10,064 bases of DNA from Chloroflexota bacterium (lineage in GTDB: Bacteria; Chloroflexota; Limnocylindria; Limnocylindrales; CSP1-4), in NCBI GenBank assembly GCA_021812735.1, contig JAKAMV010000284.1:1-10064 (forward strand). Reading direction: 5' to 3'. Shown here piece by piece: positions 5,584-10,064 of this stretch. Both the position numbers and the translations under genes were made by a program. Numbering within the stretch: the first letter of the stretch is position 1; each line of letters starts with the position of its first letter. The notes beneath the pieces are model-generated. The model did no database searches. It worked only from the letters and a program-made list of their open reading frames with translations, and was not told where the DNA came from.

Positions 5584-7836
5584 GTGGGACGACCGTCCAT
5601 CCGGTACGACCGGCAGCTCGTCTTCGCGCTTCTCCTCGTGGCGCTGGTGCCGCTCGGCATCTTCGCGCTCGTGTCGTTCATCCGCTTCTCGTCGGCCGTT
5701 CGGGCGGAGGGCGAGCAGGGGGCACGGGACGCCGTCCGGAGCGTGCGGTCGCTCATCGACCAGGCCGGCGTCCGCGTCTCCGCGACGGCGGAGAGCTACG
5801 CCTCCTGGCCGACGCTCGTCGGGTACGTGGACGCGCTGGACACAGGCCGCCTCGACTCCGACATCGCGGGCTTCCTCGTCGACCGCGGGACCGCGGACGA
5901 CGTCGTGATCGTCGCCGGAGCCACCGACGCGGCGTCCGGTGGCTCTCCTGAGGACGTGGCGCCGCTCGCGGCGAAGGTCCGTGCGGCGCTGGCCGCGTCG
6001 CCCGACGCGACGGGGGAGATCGGGCCGGGGGTCATCGACCTCCCGTCGGGCATCCACGTCGTCTCGATCAGGCCGGTCCCGCTCGACGGGCTCGACGGTC
6101 CGGGCTCGCTGGCCGCGGCGGACGGTGGGGCCGCCATCGCGCTGACGCGACGCCTCGACGGCGGCTTCGCGATCGACGCCGCACAACTGACCGGCTTCGC
6201 GGTCGCCCTGTACCTCGCGGACGGGACGCTGGCGGTGACCAGCGACGAGGCGGCGGTGGCGGCGATCGGCGCGCCGGACCCCGCGAGGCTGTCGGACGAG
6301 TCGGCGTCCGTCGTGAACGACGGCGGCTACGCTGCCGGGGCGCTCGCGCTGGTCGGCCGGGATGGCCTTACCGCGGGGGCGGTGATGGCGAGCGGGCGGC
6401 TCGACGTCCTCAACGCCGTCGGCGACGAGCTCTGGCCGGTCTTCGGCTTCGGGTTCGTGGCATCGACGCTCATGGCCGTGGTCCTCGCCATCCTCCTCTC
6501 CCTGCGCCTGCGCCGGCGGCTGGGCGCGATCGAGGTGGGGATGGTGGCCGTGGCCGGCGGCGACATGAGCATCCGGCTGCCCACGGGCGGCGACGACGAC
6601 GTCGCCCGCCTCGCCGAGTCGCACAACCGGCTGGCGGCGACGCTCGAGCGACGCGACCGGACGCTCGACCGGGCCCTCGGAGAAGTGGCCGCGCTCACGC
6701 CGGACCGGGCCGTCCAGGAGTTGGCGGCTGCCGGGACGGAGGCGGCGGTCTCGGTCTTCGGGTTCCGGCGCGCCCGGCTGATCGACGGTGGCGCGGCGCC
6801 CGTGGCCACGGCCGGCTGGGTCCGGGGCGGCGTCGGACGCGACGACGCCGATCCGGACGCCGGAGGCTCGGGCCCGTCCCGGGACGTGCCCGGAGGCAGC
6901 CGGACGGACGACGGCGGCGACGGGGTGGTCACGGTGCCCGTGCCCGTCCCGCCGGAGACCTGGCGGCTCGAGGCGCTGCGCGCGCCGGGCCAGGACTGGT
7001 CCGAGGGAGATGCCGCACTCCTCGCACTGTACGGCCGGCAGCTCGGGGCCGCGATCCGGGACGCCCAGCTCTATGCCGACGCCGCCCACCGCGCCGCCGA
7101 GCTCGAGCGCGTGAACCGGCTCCAGGGGGATTTCCTGCGGGGCGTCAGCCACAACCTCCAGACACCGCTCACGCACATCACGGTGGCGGCCGGCGAGCTG
7201 GTGGACACGCGCGGCGACGACCCCTCCGTTCGTCGCGACGCCGAGGTCATCATGGCGGAGGGAGAACGCCTGGCGCGACTGGTCGGGCAGCTGCTCACCC
7301 TCTCGCGGCTCGAGGCGCACGCCCTGACCGTCACGGCGGAGCCGATCTCGATCCCCGCCCTCGCGGCACGCGTCGCGCACGTCGCGGGCCCGCGCGGGAT
7401 CGCCATCGTGGACGACGCTCCGGGCCTCGTCCCGATCGGCGATCCGGCGGCGGTCGAGCAGGTGCTGTGGGTCCTCCTCGACAACGCCGAGCGATACGCC
7501 CCGGACGGGCAGGTCCGCCTGGTCATCGGTCGTGCGGACCCGTCGGCGCTCAGCCGGGAGGTCGCGGCGGACGTGGCGGCGGACGTCGAGGCGGCGGTGG
7601 AGATCGCCGTCGAGGACGAGGGGCCGGGCGTCGCGCCCGACGAGCGCGGACGGATCTTCGAGCGGTTCGTTCGTGGCACGGAGGGGACCGACCGGTCGGG
7701 GACGGGGCTCGGCCTGGACGTCGCGCGCGGGCTGGTCTCGGCGATGGGGGGCGTGATCCGCTGCGAGGACGCACCGGGCGGCGGAGCGCGCTTCGCCTTC
7801 ACGCTCCCGGCGGAGGATGCCTCGATCCCGGCCTGA
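5584..7836 (+). CDS. Membrane histidine kinase with extracytoplasmic sensor, HAMP and GAF-like domains
   Basis: A 750-residue sensor kinase with a GTG start; a weak GGGG site lies 7 nt upstream. Order of parts: transmembrane helix 1 (about 12-33), an outside sensor region (36-284) with a CHASE4-like start around SYASWPTLVGYV, helix 2 (about 285-308), HAMP (310-358), a divergent GAF-like domain (362-498) with a Gly/Asp-rich loop (414-448), HisKA dimerisation domain with phospho-acceptor His523, and an ATPase domain. The ATPase motifs are complete: N box LLDNAERYAP with Asn634, G1 EDEGPG with Asp678, F box IFERFVRG and G2 GTGLGL (706-711). The H box reads SHNLQTPLT, so the residue after the histidine is Asn instead of the usual Glu/Asp. 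It should phosphorylate the regulator encoded just upstream. The signal is unknown. Ala/Glu/Asp-rich DNA at 7561-7610 adds a short insertion before G1. Confidence 0.95.
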   Translation: MGRPSIRYDRQLVFALLLVALVPLGIFALVSFIRFSSAVRAEGEQGARDAVRSVRSLIDQAGVRVSATAESYASWPTLVGYVDALDTGRLDSDIAGFLVDRGTADDVVIVAGATDAASGGSPEDVAPLAAKVRAALAASPDATGEIGPGVIDLPSGIHVVSIRPVPLDGLDGPGSLAAADGGAAIALTRRLDGGFAIDAAQLTGFAVALYLADGTLAVTSDEAAVAAIGAPDPARLSDESASVVNDGGYAAGALALVGRDGLTAGAVMASGRLDVLNAVGDELWPVFGFGFVASTLMAVVLAILLSLRLRRRLGAIEVGMVAVAGGDMSIRLPTGGDDDVARLAESHNRLAATLERRDRTLDRALGEVAALTPDRAVQELAAAGTEAAVSVFGFRRARLIDGGAAPVATAGWVRGGVGRDDADPDAGGSGPSRDVPGGSRTDDGGDGVVTVPVPVPPETWRLEALRAPGQDWSEGDAALLALYGRQLGAAIRDAQLYADAAHRAAELERVNRLQGDFLRGVSHNLQTPLTHITVAAGELVDTRGDDPSVRRDAEVIMAEGERLARLVGQLLTLSRLEAHALTVTAEPISIPALAARVAHVAGPRGIAIVDDAPGLVPIGDPAAVEQVLWVLLDNAERYAPDGQVRLVIGRADPSALSREVAADVAADVEAAVEIAVEDEGPGVAPDERGRIFERFVRGTEGTDRSGTGLGLDVARGLVSAMGGVIRCEDAPGGGARFAFTLPAEDASIPA

Positions 7837-7853
7837 CCTCGCCTCCGCGGCGC

Positions 7854-7889
7854 GTGCGCCTGTGCGCGTGCGCACCGCATCCCGTGCGG
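7854..7889 (+). terminator. Possible terminator hairpins after the kinase gene
   Basis: Within 55 bp of the kinase stop there are GTGCGC (7854-7859) facing GCGCAC (7870-7875), and directly after it CCGCA-TCCCG-TGCGG (7875-7889). Both can form short GC-rich hairpins. No T-run follows. They could end the signalling operon before the Tad cassette, but hairpins of this size are common in such GC-rich DNA. Confidence 0.3.
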
Positions 7890-7971
7890 ACGCGACCCGA
7901 GAGCCCGGCTCGCCGCTTCACGCGCCGCTCGCCGGCACAGTCCTCGTAAGGCGTTCGCAAACTCGGGTCAA

Positions 7972-8000
7972 TTCGCTCGGCAAGGTTGGCTCGCTACGGT
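7972..8000 (+). promoter_or_regulatory. Promoter of the Tad cassette, leaderless type
   Basis: A -10 box TACGGT (7995-8000) lies 7 bp before the ATG at 8008, with TTCGCT (7972-7977) exactly 17 bp further up. Transcription would start at or beside the start codon, and no Shine-Dalgarno is visible. This resembles the layout before the thiolase gene. Confidence 0.45.
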
Positions 8001-8007
8001 CGCGGGC

Positions 8008-8664
8008 ATGACAAGGCCTCCCCGCCGTCCCGCATTTCCTCGTCGCCGTCGCGATGGCGCGCGCCGCGGCCACGGCCAGACGCTCGTCGAGTTCGCCCTC
8101 ATCCTCCCGCTCTTCCTCGTGCTTCTGCTGGGGATCATCGAGTTCGGCTTCCTGTTCAACGGCCAGCTGTCGCTGAACTACGCGACCCGCGACGCGTCCC
8201 TCGTCGCGGCCGAGGCCGGCAGCAACTCGATCGCCGACTGCCTGGTCCTCCAGCAGGTGGACAGGGACCTCTCCCCGCCGACCGACGACAACCGCGTCCT
8301 CACGGTCACCATCTTCAGCGCCAGCCAGTCGGGGGTCCCCGTGCCCAACGTCTACACGAGCTACACGCGCGGCGGCTCGACGACGTGCGGTTCGATCACC
8401 GTCCCGTACACGCTCGGCACGGACAACTACCCGACCAACGTGCGGTGCAGCGACCTCGACCGCGGCACGTGCAACCCGGCCTACACGAGCGCCGGCAACA
8501 CGGGCGTGGACATCATCGGCGTGAGGATCGACTACGGCTACCTCTACATCACGCCGCTCGGGAGGGTCCTCCAGACGATCCCCGGCACCGGGGCTCCCCT
8601 CTGGAACGGCAGCGGCATGACGATGACCGCGGCGAACGCCATGCGCATGGAGCCCGTCCTGTGA
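8008..8664 (+). CDS. TadE-like pseudopilin (first copy)
   Basis: A 218-residue protein with a very basic N-terminus (residues 1-22) followed by GHG|QTLVEFALILPLFLVLLLG. Gly23 with Glu28 at +5 fits the prepilin peptidase processing motif, and residues about 26-50 form the single hydrophobic helix, as in TadE. TadE-like pseudopilins are processed by a TadV-type peptidase and help assemble Flp/Tad pili. The outer region has four cysteines (78, 127, 147, 155) that could form two disulfides. Near the C-terminus IDYGYLYITPLG is shared with the next gene. It is longer than the usual TadE of about 130-190 residues. It starts a three-gene unit and overlaps the following gene by 4 bp, so translation of the two is probably coupled. 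The partner genes tadA, tadB, tadC, tadV and flp are not in the window. Confidence 0.85.
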   Translation: MTRPPRRPAFPRRRRDGARRGHGQTLVEFALILPLFLVLLLGIIEFGFLFNGQLSLNYATRDASLVAAEAGSNSIADCLVLQQVDRDLSPPTDDNRVLTVTIFSASQSGVPVPNVYTSYTRGGSTTCGSITVPYTLGTDNYPTNVRCSDLDRGTCNPAYTSAGNTGVDIIGVRIDYGYLYITPLGRVLQTIPGTGAPLWNGSGMTMTAANAMRMEPVL

Positions 8665-9323
8665 CGGGCTGGCTCGCGGCCCTGGAGCGGCGCCGCCGGG
8701 TCGCCCATCGCCGGCGCATGGCGGGCGAGCGCGGCCAGGGCCTCGTCGAGTTCGCGCTGATCACCCCCGTCTTCGTGCTCATCCTCCTCTCGATGCTGGA
8801 CTTCGGGATGGCGTTCTACACGAACCTGACCATCGAGTACGCCTCCCGCGAGGGCGCGCGCGTCGGCGCGGCGCTCGCCGCCGGCAGCCCCACGCTCCCC
8901 TGCGCCCAGGTGGACGACTACGTGATGGCGGCGGTGCAGCGAGTCCTCGAGTCCGCCGGCATCGCGGTCGACCTCAACGCGAGCGGCGGCGGCGGCGTGA
9001 GCTGGGTCAAGATCTACAAGGCCGACAGCAACGGCAACGGCTGGACGACGGCCAACGTCAACACCTGGACGTTCTCCGCAGGCAGCGGCCCCACCGTGGA
9101 CGGCCGCGTGCTCGACTTCGTCAAGCAGGGCTCCGACGGCTGGAGCGCCTGCTCGCGCTCGAACGGGACCCCACCCGACTCGATCGGCGTGGCCATCGAA
9201 TACACGTACGCCTGGATCACCCCGATCGGGTCGGTCGCCAGCCTCATCCCCGGATTCGCGTCGCTCGCGCAGATCACGTTCGTCGACAGGACGGTGATGG
9301 CGCTGAACCCGACCTACCCGTAG
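8661..9323 (+). CDS. TadE/TadF-like pseudopilin (second copy)
   Basis: A 220-residue protein beginning at a GTG inside the GTGA overlap with the preceding stop; an ATG at 8718 (Met20) is a less likely alternative. A basic leader is followed by ERG|QGLVEFALITPVFVLILLSMLDFG: Gly25 and Glu30 give the same G|xxxxE processing motif, and residues about 28-52 are the hydrophobic helix. EYASREGARVGA after the helix is typical of TadE/TadF proteins. IEYTYAWITPIG (180-190) matches the equivalent motif in the first copy, so the two are probably ancient paralogues, although their central regions have diverged. There are two cysteines (81 and 164). The frame extends upstream to 7986, but that part overlaps the first gene and carries no domain. 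It probably pairs with the first copy as a minor pilus component. Confidence 0.85.
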   Translation: MTGWLAALERRRRVAHRRRMAGERGQGLVEFALITPVFVLILLSMLDFGMAFYTNLTIEYASREGARVGAALAAGSPTLPCAQVDDYVMAAVQRVLESAGIAVDLNASGGGGVSWVKIYKADSNGNGWTTANVNTWTFSAGSGPTVDGRVLDFVKQGSDGWSACSRSNGTPPDSIGVAIEYTYAWITPIGSVASLIPGFASLAQITFVDRTVMALNPTYP

Positions 9324-9326
9324 GAG
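9322..9326 (+). promoter_or_regulatory. Ribosome binding site (AGGAG) of the third Tad gene
   Basis: AGGAG overlaps the TAG stop of the second pseudopilin gene and ends 7 nt before the ATG at 9334. It sets the start of the third gene and supports coupled translation. Confidence 0.8.
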
Positions 9327-9333
9327 CCGTTCC

Positions 9334-10064
9334 ATGAAGATCCGGACGTCTCGTCGCGCCGCACCGGCCGCCAGGACCCGGCTCGGCCGCGCCCGGCAGC
9401 GCGGCCAGGCCCTCGTCATGTTCGTGGCAGGGATCGTGTTCGTCATCGGCCTGATGGCGCTCGTGGTCGACGTCACCTGGGCCTGGATGAACATGCTGCG
9501 GGTCCAGCGGGCCGCCGACGCCGCGGCGCTCGCCGGTGCCGTGAAGCTGCCCGACTACCCGTCGCAGGCGCGGACGCTGGCCTACGCCGAGGCGACGAAG
9601 AACGGCTACACCAGCGGGATCAACGGGGCGACCGTCACCGCCGCGCAGAACCCCACGCGCGACATCCAGCTCGACACGAGCGTGACGGCCCCGGTGCGCA
9701 CGTTCTTCCTGCACCTGGTCGGCATCAACACGATCACCGTGTCGCGGCGGGCGGCGGCGGAGTACGTCCTGCCGGTGCCGATGGGCAGCCCGCTCAACTA
9801 CTTCGGGGCATTCGGCCCGTTGCGCGGCTGGATCCACACCGACACGGGTCGCGACATCCCTGACCCCGGTGACATCTACCCGACCGGCACGCGGACCCCG
9901 TACGCCGCCAGCGGGTGGACGGGCACGACGAACGCGGGGGCGATCGACCTTCAATACGCCGTCGCGACGAACACGACGAACGCGCAGGGATTCGCCTACA
10001 ACGTCCCGGCCCGCCTGTACGGCACGGCCCAGCAGTACCTGACGCTCGGCGGCATCAAGATCGG
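9334..10064 (+). CDS. TadG-like protein with N-terminal Tad (Flp pilus-assembly) domain, partial
   Basis: 243 complete codons are present and the reading frame runs off the right edge. A basic leader of 23 residues precedes RG|QALVMFVAGIVFVIGLMALVVDVTWAWM, a hydrophobic helix (about 26-48), then RVQRAADAAALAGAVKLP, the hallmark of the Tad/TadG N-terminal domain. The +5 position after the Gly-Gln site is Met29 instead of Glu, as is usual for this group, so processing by prepilin peptidase is doubtful and the protein is probably simply membrane-anchored, with most of the chain outside. Residues 71-145 follow the usual TadG pattern with SVTAPVRTFFLHLVGI. The part after about 150, with FGPLRGWIHTDTGRD and YPTGTRTPYAASGWTG, I could not assign; it may be an extracellular beta-rich or adhesive region. 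It is the third gene of the cassette, 10 bp after the second. Confidence 0.85.
   Translation, partial: MKIRTSRRAAPAARTRLGRARQRGQALVMFVAGIVFVIGLMALVVDVTWAWMNMLRVQRAADAAALAGAVKLPDYPSQARTLAYAEATKNGYTSGINGATVTAAQNPTRDIQLDTSVTAPVRTFFLHLVGINTITVSRRAAAEYVLPVPMGSPLNYFGAFGPLRGWIHTDTGRDIPDPGDIYPTGTRTPYAASGWTGTTNAGAIDLQYAVATNTTNAQGFAYNVPARLYGTAQQYLTLGGIKI

Noticed and set aside
3917..5908. A 663-codon open frame overlapping the lipoprotein and regulator genes
   Set aside because: It runs in another frame through two well-supported genes and their repeats; its composition is Arg/Gly-rich and shows no domain.
5392..7875. An 827-codon open frame on the minus strand, opposite the kinase gene
   Set aside because: It lies antisense to a kinase with all its motifs intact. 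The product is an Arg/Asp/Pro/His-rich string without domains, as expected from the complement of high-GC codons.

Overview
The window is very GC-rich bacterial DNA with strong third-position G/C bias, so open frames run through the antisense of nearly every gene. No gene gives the species. The composition, an OmpR-type two-component system with a proline/threonine-rich lipoprotein, and a set of Tad-type pseudopilin genes would fit a high-GC Chloroflexota lineage (for example a Limnocylindria-like group) or an actinomycete. This placement is inference only.

Left part (1-1754). An OsmC/Ohr-family protein runs off the left edge on the minus strand. Its promoter carries a perfect 18-bp inverted repeat over the -35 region. 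About 400 bp of apparently non-coding DNA with short tandem and dispersed repeats follows. Next is a minus-strand gene that joins an XRE helix-turn-helix to a PD-(D/E)xK nuclease-like domain.

Middle (1755-3743). A plus-strand A-type iron-sulfur carrier (ErpA/IscA family) has a good promoter and an ideal ribosome binding site. It faces a minus-strand thiolase of the 3-oxoadipyl-CoA thiolase type. A perfect 30-bp palindrome lies between the two converging genes and may be a bidirectional terminator.

Signalling operon (3969-7836). A lipoprotein with a repetitive Pro/Thr/Lys-rich tail, an OmpR/PhoB-type response regulator and a large membrane histidine kinase are packed with 12-bp and 19-bp gaps. 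The lipoprotein probably works with the kinase at the cell surface, as a sensor accessory or as an output.

Tad cassette (8008-10064). Two TadE-like pseudopilins, overlapping by 4 bp, are followed by a TadG/Tad-domain protein cut by the right edge. All three have a basic N-terminus, a G-Q prepilin-type processing site and one hydrophobic helix. They probably encode minor components of a Flp/Tad pilus or a related secretion apparatus.

No tRNA, rRNA, CRISPR array, insertion sequence or phage gene was seen. The genes look like ordinary, mostly chromosomal functions. The points most worth following up are the lipoprotein/two-component operon, the XRE-nuclease fusion, the operator in front of the OsmC gene, and the promoter -10 boxes placed as if two genes make leaderless mRNAs.
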